From Halichondria panicea (lineage: Eukaryota > Porifera > Demospongiae > Suberitida > Halichondriidae), in contig NC_087377.1 of the NCBI RefSeq assembly GCF_963675165.1, positions 8,759,122-8,823,121 on the forward strand: a stretch of 64,000 nt of DNA. The letters are read 5' to 3'. This document shows, one piece after another, positions 1 to 9,260 of the stretch. The translations under genes and the position numbers were made by a program. Each line of letters opens with the position of its first letter. Positions within the stretch are counted from its first letter, which is position 1. The notes under the pieces were generated by a model. The model did not search any database. It had not been told where the DNA came from and saw nothing but the letters and a program-made list of their open reading frames with translations.

Positions 1-311
1 AGTCTGACTCTCCCTGCCCCAAAGGCCACTGGAGTCCTTGTCAACTTCCTAAGAGCTGAACACACCTCTTCTCCATGTATAGCTAAAAAGGACACAAAAT
101 TGTATGATTATAATATATGCATGCTGTTATCTATTAAAGGTATATGCCCTGATAAATTATAATTTTATGCTCGGAATTTTTAGCATGAATATTGATGAGA
201 ATGTTATAATTAATTAGGTATACCCTTTTCGAGAAAAGACTCGCCTGCGAGCACTTCTTTTGCTTAGCATGGATGCTAAGCAGGTGCTTGCTAGATAGAA
301 TCGTGGTCCTG
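1..311. other. non-coding flank, no feature recognised
   Basis: AT-rich sequence downstream of the minus-strand gene that ends at 312. I see no repeat, hairpin or conserved reading frame in it. Confidence 0.4.
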
Positions 312-1331
312 TCAATTGTTTCGTTTAGAAACCATTGCATGGGGGTTGACAGTGTTCAAAGGGAAGTTGGCGATTCTCTTCTGAAAGTCTTGCACAGTGA
401 TTGTCAATGAGATCTGTTTGTCACTAAGTGCAGTACAGAGCTCCCGTACAATGAAGCTGATGCATGGCTTTGGAGACACGTCTCCTTTGGCAGTGGCTTT
501 TCTGTCAACTCGCAAAAACCGCAAAAGCAAAAATGCAACCTTATTACAATAGTTCCATGGCTGTTATAATTATATAACTTTATATAATATAGTTGGCACA
601 TTATACAGTCTAATATAATTTTTATATCATAGTTATGATAACGATATGACTGAGTAGGTGATATATCACTGACAGCTTTGAGGATAAGATCGCCAAGTTT
701 TTATCCAGTGAAAGGTGCATGCGGCAGGTGGTGTGGCAACTGATTGAGGTGAAACTGTCTGAGTCTGGAAAACACTTACGGCTTCTGAGATGGCCGTCTG
801 GAGATAGTTCCAAATAGCATCTTCGTATACTTTTCCCTCAGGTAAAGCTTCTCCATGTAATAGCTGCAATACAAAATAGGACAGATAACATAATTGTTTA
901 TATTAATTATAGCATGCATGATACCTTCAACACAGCAAATGTGGCAAGAGCATATAGGACCACTGAACTCGATTTACGGTACCCGGAAGAGCTTTTTCAA
1001 TTTTTGGAGTAATATACAAGAAATAAGCTCCTGGCGGTTCTGCACAAGATCATTTCCTAGACTGACGATGAGCCCAGCAGCACCTTGAGCATCCTTCATT
1101 GCTTCGTCAAGCTCAATGTCAAGAGCATCTTGGTACAAACTTCTCTGAAGGGTACGAGAATAGCTCTTGTGATCAAACTGCAAGTATCGCAGCTATTGAT
1201 AATAAATTCTTCAATAAATTAAAATTAATTATACTGAGAAAATTGAGTTATGCATGTACCTTGAGTGTGCAGCAACTTTCTTGCAATGAGCATTCTTTCG
1301 TTCATATAGAGGTTGTTGATGCATTGGATTG
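312..1331 (-). CDS. 3' exons of an unrecognised spliced gene
   Basis: The minus strand carries a run of exon-like open segments with splice-type borders. The best are 983-1192 (210 nt, 70 codons, acidic/helical, ending LKKLFR before GTACCG) and 780-863 (84 nt, 28 codons, reading LLHGEALPEGKVYEDAIWNY). They follow one another in phase. A last open segment from about 508 to a stop at 312 contains KGDVSPKPCISFIVREL and could be the terminal exon, but its acceptor phase does not join 780-863 cleanly, so an intermediate exon may exist. An earlier candidate exon at 1260-1331 is also out of phase. I do not recognise the family; the segments look helical and soluble, with no membrane span. The gene would continue upstream through the minisatellite or be truncated by it. 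Confidence 0.35.
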
Positions 1332-1429
1332 CTGAAAATAGTAAGTGAGTTTCTTGCCAACTTGTTTCAAGTCTTCAGGGTCGTCAACTATACCATTCCC
1401 AAAGTCGTTTGGCATGTGAACTCAAAAGC

Positions 1430-2050
1430 TCAACTCAACCACTTCACTACTGACTCAACTACTTCACTACCTGACTACCCAACTACTCCACTACCTGCGT
1501 GACTACCTACTACCTGACTACTCAACTACCTGACTACCCAACTACTCGTACACTACCCAACTACCTGAGTACTCAACTACCTGACTACCCACTACTTGAC
1601 TACCCAACTACTTGACTACCCAACTACTTGACTACTCAACTACTTGACTACCCAACTACTCCACTACCCAACTACTTCACTACTCGACTACTTCACTACC
1701 CAACTACTTGACTATACCCAACTACTCGACTACTGGACTACCCAACTACTCGACTACTTCACTACCCAACTACTTCACTACTTCACTACTCAACTACTCG
1801 ATTACCCAACTACTCGACTACTTCACTACCCAACTACTTGACTACTCGACTACTTCACTACCCAACTACTTCACTACTCGACTACTTCACTACCCAACTA
1901 CTTGACTATACCCACTACTTGACTACCCAACTACTTGACTACCCAACTACTCAACCACTTGACTACCTATAGCTACTCCACTACCCAACTATATAGCTAC
2001 TCGACTATACCAACTGAACTATCTGGCTACCCAACTAAGTCTTGAATGCT
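1430..2050. repeat. 8-bp-period minisatellite, CTACNNNA
   Basis: About 600 bp of tandem 8-mers on the pattern CTAC-NNN-A (CTACTTGA, CTACCCAA, CTACTCCA and similar alternate), decaying towards 2050. Long open frames through it are a by-product of the stop-free repeat and are not genes. It lies between the unrecognised minus-strand gene and the TIR element at 2330. Confidence 0.9.
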
Positions 2051-2329
2051 CAAACTACTCAGTTGGCTATACCATGTACCATAGATAGACACTCCATATA
2101 CGTGACTGCCCATGCAACCTGTATAGATAGATCTATATACTTTTTTTTACATGTGACCTCAACTAGAGTCTATACTCAGTTCTTTCCTCATTCACTGAAA
2201 ATCGGCTGTCTTTGTTGACTACAGTCTTTGTTGACTACAACATTACTGGCTACCAATGGTAGTCAAAAGCTTGTCATTTAACAATCGTGCCATATCTAAG
2301 GCCACTCCAAGTAATACTCTGGTTTCTGG
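2051..2329. other. non-coding spacer with 9-bp target duplication at its end
   Basis: AT-rich spacer. Its last nine bases (2321-2329, GGTTTCTGG) are the left target duplication of the element that starts at 2330. Confidence 0.5.
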
Positions 2330-2803
2330 TAGACTCGCAAGCCACTCCCTTTTCTCTGATTGGACGGGGGCGGGAGAAAAGACTCTGGGACACATTTTGT
2401 GTCTCTACCAGAATTTGGGTAGAGATTATTCATTGATTTTTCCACGTGATCCAAAAATTGCGTGAGGTTAAGTAGAATTGCGTAGCCTGCAAAAGTGATC
2501 GCGGGCTTCTTAGCAACAGTTTAAGAATGGATGCTAGTGCTAGAAAAGAGAAGATGATGGAGTAATAACATCATCAGGCATTCAGCTAGGATATAGTCAT
2601 CTAAGACACCAGCAGAGATTAGCTTGTTTTAGTTTTACGTGATGAGAACTGGCAGCCGAAAGTCATTGGTTGCCTAAAGCTTTTAATAACCTGTACAATA
2701 CAAGACAGATAATGGCAGACGTCAGCAGTTGAATTGAGAGTAGTCAGACTTGTACAAGCTGTCTTAAATCCCTGCCACTCCTCGGTTCAAAGAAGGACTG
2801 CCA

Positions 2804-2883
2804 AGATTTCTACGTTCATCAGCTGTTCCATGCTAATCCACAAGTTGTGGCACAACAGACACTGGTACAAGGATCTATAAAAT
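2804..2883 (+). repeat. 80-bp target site duplication, left copy
   Basis: The 80 bases ending CTATAAAAT are repeated exactly at 6371-6450, directly after the poly-A of the retrotransposon. Ambiguity at the poly-A junction is one or two bases. This fixes the 5' end of the retrotransposon at about 2884. Confidence 0.92.
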
Positions 2884-5800
2884 GAGTATGTTCTCAAGCT
2901 GTATGTTAACTCTACCTGCTGGACAGTCCCAGAGATCCACTTTCAGGAGATCAAGTAAAACCTCTCAGTCTTTGGGCTCTAATTGGAACCTAAACAAAGC
3001 ACACAAACTCTACTTCCTAGTTATCCTTGTTCTCTCTGGCGATATTCAGTCTAACCCTGGCCCTGTTGTCAATTGGAAGTACCCTTGTGGAAAATGCAAC
3101 TGTCCTGTAAAGACCAACCAAGCTGGAATCATGTGTGAAGTCTGCTATGCATGGCACCACTGCAAATGTGTCTGCATTGATGATTCTGAGTATCACAGGC
3201 TCCAGTTGTCTGATGAAGCATGGTGTTGCTCCTCTTGCTTCAGGACAGCCTTGCCGTTCCATGACTCATCAACACTAAACTCTACCATCAGCTCAACCTC
3301 TTGCTCTACTTCAGACTCTATTTCTTCCTCACTCGCCAGTTCTCATGGAAGGGACTGCACAATTGTGTACACTAACTGTCGCAGCGTACTGCCCAAAATG
3401 GACATCCTTCGTACCCATGCTGCCTCCTTTGGCCCAGATGTTTACGCTCTCACTGAAACCTGGCTCGACGATTCCATATCTGACATTGAGATCTTTATTC
3501 CTGACTATACTATCATCCGTCGTGACAGAAATCGCCATGGAGGTGGCGTACTTCTTTACGTCAGGGAGAGTACCCCTGTGGAGCTAGTTACCAAGCACCC
3601 AAGCTTAGAACTCCTGCTAGTAGAAGCTAAATTCACAAACAGCCCTACCCTTCTTGGTATTTACTATAGACCACCTTCGGCGGGGAGTGCCAACCTTGCA
3701 GACCTTGAGTGTGCCCTGGAGAGCCTTCAACCGTCTAGGCTATCAAACTCTATCCTTATGGGTGATTTCAATATTGATCTCTCAAAAAACTCCATGCAAA
3801 TGCTTTCTCATTTCCACCTGACCCAGGTTGTCTCTGAACCTACTAGACTCACGGATAAAGGTTCTTCACTTATTGATCATGTCTACATCTCTGACCACTC
3901 GCTCTTACAGTCGTGCTCCACGTCACCACCTCTAGGGTCCTCTGACCACCAATGCATCTCAGTGGTCCTCAAGTGGTCAACCAGACCTATTAAAAGAGTC
4001 AAAAGAGACGTGTGGTTGTATTCTAGAGCAGATTGGGATTCAGTTAATGCAGAGCTTTTGTCAGACTCGACCACCACACACTCATTCACAGATATAAACT
4101 CGGCCTTATCCCAGTGGAAAAACTCCTTCCTTTCAGTCCTCAGTCGACATATCCCTCGACGTCTTGTCTCCACTCGCAAACACATCCCTTGGCTGACTAC
4201 TGAGATCATTCGCTTACTTCGTAGAAGGGATTGCAGTCACTCTCGTGCCAAAGCTCTTAATACAGAATCGTCTTGGTCGAAGTTTCGCTCTCTCCGAAAT
4301 CGATCAGTTGCTGCAGTTCGTGCAGCTAAGTGGGCTTTCCTTAAGAGCCTGGGCAGTCTAATTAAGTCACCCAAGGAATTTTGGTCAACTTACCATGCGC
4401 TGTCACCAACTAAGCAGCGTATACCACATACTTTGACAAACGGTACCATCACTGCTGACTCTCCGTTCAGCAAAGCAAATTTGCTCAACACCCACTTCAC
4501 CTCATGCCTATCTAACACCACTGATGTCCTTTCATCACCTTGGGATGCTCCTGTTTCACCTTCCCTTGACTCTATTTCCTGCTCTCCGGACCAGGTGCTT
4601 TCATTGCTGTCTAGGACAAAGTTAAAAACTGCCTCAGGGCCAGACGGGATATCTAGTCACATGCTGCGCAAAACCTCATCCTCCATCCATCATTTCTTCA
4701 CGTACCTTTTCAACAAATAGATAGAGACGGGTGTCTTTCCTGAAGAGTGGAAAGCCTCTAATGTAACACCAATATTTAAAGCAGGCGACCCCAAACTAGC
4801 GTCAAACTACCGTCCGATCTCATTACTATCGTTACTATCAAAGGTGCTGGAACGCATTGTTCTTAATAAGGTAGTGGAGTATCTTACTTCCAACAACCTT
4901 CTTTCAACACTTCAATTTGGCTTCAGGCGGGGCAGTTCTACCCAGGAGGCAATCCTCCATGCTACTCATGACTGGCACCGCTCATTGGACAATGGCTCTA
5001 GTGTAGCTGCTGTTTTCTTTGACCTGAGCAAAGCCTTCGACAGAGTCCCTCACCAAGGCCTCCTGAAAACTCTCTGGTCAGCAGGCATCTCGGGCAGCCT
5101 ACATAAGTGGTTTACTAGCTACCTCACAAACAGGAAGCAGAAGGTAGTCCTGGATGGTCACTCTTCGTCCACCGCCAATGTCAATTCTGGAGTACCACAG
5201 GGGTCCATCTTAGGCCCCCTTCTGTTCAGCCTATACATTGATCCCCTAACAAGAATTCCTCTTTCTCCGGGCTCTCAGCTGTTATTGTATGCGGACGACA
5301 TACTCCTGTACAGCCCCATTAGAAATGAATTTGACGTCTTGGATCTTCAAGGAGATATTGATGCCATAGCCAACTGGGTCAACACTGCGGGTCTCACTCT
5401 CAATCAGTCAAAAACCAAACTGCTACTCCTCTCCAGAAAGAGACAGCCCCCGTCCATCATACTCTCTACAAACTCAGGTCAAATTACACAAGTGAACTCC
5501 TTGTCCTACCTTGGAGTTACCATCACAAAAGACCTAAAATGGAATAGCCACATCTCCAACACCTGCGCTAAGGCAAAATCTAAACTTGGCTTGTTATACA
5601 GGCACTTCAACCAAGCAGATCAGTCCACTCTTTCCTCCCTGTACAAATCACTGGTGCTCCCACTCCTTGATTACTGTAGCAGTGTGTGGGACCCCTCTTC
5701 TTCTTGTGCCATCAATCAGTTGGAGTCGGTTCAGAAGTTTGGAGCGCGACTCTGTACCAAACGCTGGTCAGATCAATACTTACCTCTGTTAGCTAGTTTA

Positions 5801-6091
5801 TCTTGGCCCTCTCTGAGCACAAGACGGTCTCAACAGAAAGTAACTCTGTGCTGCAGGATCATCAGGGGGGAATCAATTCTCCACTCATCAAGGTTCACAC
5901 CCAATCCGAAACCTAACCCTCGGCATTACCATCATGACCAACCTCTACTTATCCCCTTTGCCAAAACACTGTCATATCAATCATCATTCTTCGTAAATGT
6001 GGTTCCACTCTGGAATTCCCTACCAAGCAGTGCTGTCTCTGCAAGTAGTTTACTTAGTTTTAAGGCTCATGTGCGGGATTGTTTCAATTAA
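2882..6091 (+). pseudogene. CR1-like non-LTR retrotransposon polyprotein with one in-frame stop
   Basis: One reading frame of about 1,069 codons encodes target-primed retrotransposition functions but is cut by a TAG at 4718-4720. In order it shows: a basic leader; a hydrophobic stretch running into GDIQSNPGP (residues 53-61, nt 3038-3064), a 2A-like ribosome-skipping motif with Q where most have E; a PHD-like zinc finger (about residues 67-119); an AP-endonuclease-type domain (from about 160, with TNCRSV, TETW, MGDFN, DHVYISD and SSDH motifs); then, after the stop, the reverse transcriptase (FGFRRG, FFDLSKAFD, GVPQGSILGP and YADD at 5288-5299). The first ATG (2882-2884) straddles the target duplication and the element; the ATG at 2888 lies wholly in the element and is the safer start. 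Upstream and downstream frames are identical, so a single substitution explains the break. Confidence 0.92.
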
Positions 6092-6370
6092 TTACTTACT
6101 TATAATTAATTGTCTGCTTGCCCTTACTTACAGTTTTGTGTCTGTTAATTAATTTGTATTTCACTGTCCTTGTCACTGCCTGCACTTTTTAGTTACTTGT
6201 GTTTTTTTGTTTGTTTTGTTTGTTTTTGTTGTTTTTTTGTTGTTTTTTTGTTTTGCCTTTTGCTGTTTTTGTTAGGGCTACCTTAATATTAGCTCTCAGT
6301 TGCTAGTTGGTACGCACCTATGCTCTGCATTAAATTTTATAAAGAAAAAAAAAAAAAAAAAAAAAAAAAA
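2884..6370 (+). mobile_element. CR1-clade-like non-LTR retrotransposon, near full length
   Basis: A 3.49-kb insertion with a T-rich 3' UTR (6092-6343), a poly-A tail (about 6344-6370) and an 80-bp target duplication. The element begins almost at its start codon, so either it has a minimal 5' UTR or it is slightly 5' truncated. It is nested in the TIR element 2330-6648. Clade assignment rests on the 2A plus PHD plus endonuclease plus RT architecture. Confidence 0.88.
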
Positions 6371-6450
6371 AGATTTCTACGTTCATCAGCTGTTCCATGC
6401 TAATCCACAAGTTGTGGCACAACAGACACTGGTACAAGGATCTATAAAAT
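6371..6450 (+). repeat. 80-bp target site duplication, right copy
   Basis: Exact copy of 2804-2883, immediately 3' of the poly-A tail. Confidence 0.92.
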
Positions 6451-6883
6451 CAAAAGGCTGGCTAGATAGATCTGTATACTTGTCTTCTGTGTGTCTTTAG
6501 CTTTTGACACATCAGAATAAATTGGATAATCTGCGTGACATTAATATTTAATAGCATTCCTGATTTACACAAGCTGTAGCCCAGAGTCACCAGTCCCTTT
6601 TCTCCCGCCCCTGTCCAATCAGAGAAAAGGGAGTGGCTTGCGAGTCTAGGTTTCTGGCCGCATCAGATTTTATTCTTGGATTTCTATCTCATTATTGGAT
6701 TTCTATCCCATTATTTCTACTACGCATGCGCATAATGGTCCATGTTGTACAAAATAGAGTTTTTCAGGTTGCTTGATTGCTAAGGTGGTGCGCATGCTCA
6801 ATTAATTAAGTTGCTCTGTCAGCACAGTACAAGTAGAAACAAGTCTAGTCTCAGTCCATTTTCGATTTCTACAAAGCAAAGCG

Positions 6884-7878
6884 ATGGAAAAAAAGAAGGA
6901 TCAACCTGCCTGTTTTTTCCAGCCACACATTAGTGTGAACAACTCCAGATCTTTCTCAATCACACCCAACGTAGGCAAGGCAGCAAGCAGTGGGGCAGTG
7001 GGAGAGTGTTGATTACCCCATTAAGAGCCCAGCAACCCTTACTGCCACAAAGCAACGCTGTTATCCCCAAAGTATTTTTAAAGGCAGTGTCTAAAGAAAA
7101 GAAGTCTCATGCAAAGACCTTCACTTTGAGGAACGTGGATATGGTCGCCATTACTACAGCAACTTGTCTCAAGGAAATTATCAGAGCTCAGCTTAAACAA
7201 GAAATTGTACCTGACATTCATGATTTTGATGTTGGATATGTTCAAGGTACGAATATTAGTATCCGAAGCTCTGAAGATGTCCAAGAAGTGTGGTCTGAAT
7301 TAAAAACTTCTTCTAAGTTAATTTTGTGGTGTGATGGGCTTAAAGATAAACCACAGAAACGAGAGCTCAATTGCGAATCAGATGATGAATTAAGAACAAC
7401 TAAGAAAAGAAAAACTAAATCTCTCGAGAAAGAGGATCGGGTTCAAGAGATAGTTGATAATCTTAAAGAGAACCATGGCTCTAAATTTACTATAATGCAG
7501 CTACGTATTTGGGCTGAGATGATTGTGGGAAATATGCACACAAGCACAGATGATCCTCCAAGCACAAGTATGTTTGTTAGAGCTGGTGGACAGACTAAGA
7601 AAGCTACTGGGTTGTCTTCACCTTCAATAACTAAAGCAATTACTGATGCTGCCTGTGCAATCTCAAACGTCTTATCACCAACGCAGAATCTACCAGCCAA
7701 AACACACAATGTGAGTGGTTGTAGTCCTGTTAGGGCTATTGAAAACAGATCCAAATTGTATAAACAGTTAAACGAGCTCAGTAATTTAAAGAGTAGTGGA
7801 GTCCTCAGCGACCAAGAATATTTGTCTGAAAAGCAAGCTATAATGACCTTTCTGCAAGACATAAACACTCGTATTTAG
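6884..7878 (+). CDS. transposon accessory protein of unknown function
   Basis: The long open frame encodes about 290 residues (open from 6934). The only good start is ATG 6884, which reads 42 codons in another frame (MEKKKDQPACFFQ) and stops at 7010. A single indel or an unseen short intron must link them, so the 5' end is uncertain. The protein has a basic, lysine-rich middle (near KKRKTKSLEKEDR), then a conserved-looking segment containing FTIMQLRIWAEMIVGNMH and DDPPSTSMF, and a helical C-terminus. I recall the MQ-RIW-E and DDPP-TSMF pattern from unannotated sponge-type proteins; that is memory, not a search result. Its convergent position inside the same TIRs as an IS630-like transposase suggests a DNA-binding or regulatory partner; the function is unknown. 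Confidence 0.65.
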
Positions 7879-7916
7879 TAATAATTATTATACAGGTTTA
7901 CATAAATTGTGAATTA

Positions 7917-8891
7917 TTATTGAATGTATCCTGAGTGTTTGATATAAGAGAGACAGTCTTGCTTCGTTACCATTGCAAATGCTGTACTTAATAGTGCTCT
8001 AGGAGCACTGGTAGACTCAAAAATTTGGTAGTTTTCCTTAATAATGTCCTTGACTTGACTAAACACTTCCTCCGATGGGTTAATTAAATCGGGTGAATAA
8101 GGTGGAAGAAAAATCAGCTTTGCATTGCCTTGGTTTTCAATCATATCTTGGACTTCTTGTATATGATGTATTGATGCATTGTCCATAATGACCACAGACA
8201 GAGGGTTGACGCAGTTAAAGGGATTAAGGATTGGAAGTAAACAGTTTCTGAGAAAGTTTACAAACTTATCTCCATCAGTACTGCCTTCTGATATGTAAAC
8301 ATCATGAATCCCTTCAGTTGAAAGAAGTGGTATGGTAGAGTAGCGTTTTCCTCTTATAAACAGCCTGTGATCTCTTGGTGTAATCCCTCTGAAGCTGTAT
8401 CCATATTTTCTTTTGCTGTCACGACGATCGCATCCACTTTCATCTATCCAAATCAACATTGATGGATCGTAAACACTAATTTCTGCCATAAACTGTGCCC
8501 GAGCAAGTTCACTTTGCTGTGAAGCTATGTAGCGAACAACCTGACGACTGCAGCCCATCTTATGGTGCAACGTTCTCCATATCGTTGAAGTACTCACAGT
8601 ACTGCCAAATAAGTCCAGAAGTTTCCCCCTTATTTCTTCAAGATAAATGCTAGGTCTTTCTTGTATAAGTCTTAAAATAATTATATGTTCAAAGTCACCA
8701 AGAATTGAATGGGGTCCATGATGGTGATCTACTGGTCTCACATCTCCAGTCTGCTGAAATACTCTCAAATATCTCCTGATACTACTCTCACTTACACACA
8801 GGAGTCTTGAAATATCTGCCACACTAATATTCTCAGATATATTGAGGAATACTATCCTCCAGCGCAAATCCAGTGAGTAAGGGTTAGGCAT
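7917..8891 (-). CDS. IS630/Tc1-type transposase, DD36E spacing
   Basis: An intact 324-residue frame starting at ATG 8891. The N-terminus is a paired-like helix-turn-helix (SVADISRLLCVSESSIRRYL). The RNase-H-fold catalytic triad reads WIDESG, then VIMDNASIHH, then PPYSPDLINPSEE. Counting from the second D to the first E gives 36 intervening residues (DD36E), rather than the 34 of classic Tc1. The enzyme would cut at the inverted repeats and insert into TA. The frame has no stops or shifts, so this copy may have been active recently. Neighbour: convergent accessory gene. Confidence 0.93.
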   Translation of the reverse strand: MPNPYSLDLRWRIVFLNISENISVADISRLLCVSESSIRRYLRVFQQTGDVRPVDHHHGPHSILGDFEHIIILRLIQERPSIYLEEIRGKLLDLFGSTVSTSTIWRTLHHKMGCSRQVVRYIASQQSELARAQFMAEISVYDPSMLIWIDESGCDRRDSKRKYGYSFRGITPRDHRLFIRGKRYSTIPLLSTEGIHDVYISEGSTDGDKFVNFLRNCLLPILNPFNCVNPLSVVIMDNASIHHIQEVQDMIENQGNAKLIFLPPYSPDLINPSEEVFSQVKDIIKENYQIFESTSAPRALLSTAFAMVTKQDCLSYIKHSGYIQ

Positions 8892-9260
8892 TGCTCAAAA
8901 CAACTTTGAAAAGTGTGTGGGTACAAGTGAACGTGTGCGCATGCGCAAATTATACTCTTTCAAGTAACCTGAAAAACCCTGTAATAATGATAATTATTCA
9001 TTTGCAAAATAATGAGATTCATAAGGTGAAAATTGATAATGACATAATGAGAAAGCCGCCCGCCAAAAAGGAGAGCATGCATGCGCATGTATCTGGAAAT
9101 GCAATGGACAGGGCTTATACATGTAGTGTGTTTGTTATATTTTTTAACATCTGTCAATAAACACTATTATAGTGACTGCATGGAGTTTGTACGAAAATAA
9201 AAGTCAATGAAGGAATAAAAACAATATGGACAATAATGATAGACTCACAGTGTTTTAAAA

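Larger units (their letters stand above)
2330..6648. mobile_element. TIR DNA element with 9-bp target duplication, split by a retrotransposon
   Basis: The ends are inverted repeats of roughly 60 bp starting TAGACTCGCAAGCC (2330 onward) and closing GGCTTGCGAGTCTA (to 6648). They differ at a few positions and include a shared GATTGGAC block. Both ends are flanked by GGTTTCTGG (2321-2329 and 6649-6657), a 9-bp target duplication as expected for Mutator-like elements. Removing the retrotransposon at 2884-6370 and one copy of its 80-bp target duplication leaves a non-autonomous element of about 0.75 kb. No transposase of its own is visible. The superfamily call is inference from duplication length. 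Confidence 0.8.
6755..8981. mobile_element. Tc1/mariner (IS630-like) element with two convergent genes
   Basis: The left end near 6755 (reading GAGTTTTTCAGGTT) and the right end near 8981 (reverse complement CAGGGTTTTTCAGGTTAC) are similar inverted repeats. The right end is followed by TA, the usual Tc1/mariner target; the left outermost bases have diverged. Between them lie an accessory gene on plus (6884-7878) and an intact transposase on minus (7917-8891), meeting tail to tail 38 bp apart. Confidence 0.8.

Noticed and set aside
1644-1905. Threonine/leucine/tyrosine-rich open frames
   Set aside because: Translation of the 8-bp minisatellite, no gene signal.
3883-4209. 108-codon minus-strand frame
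   Set aside because: Antisense shadow of the retrotransposon endonuclease region.
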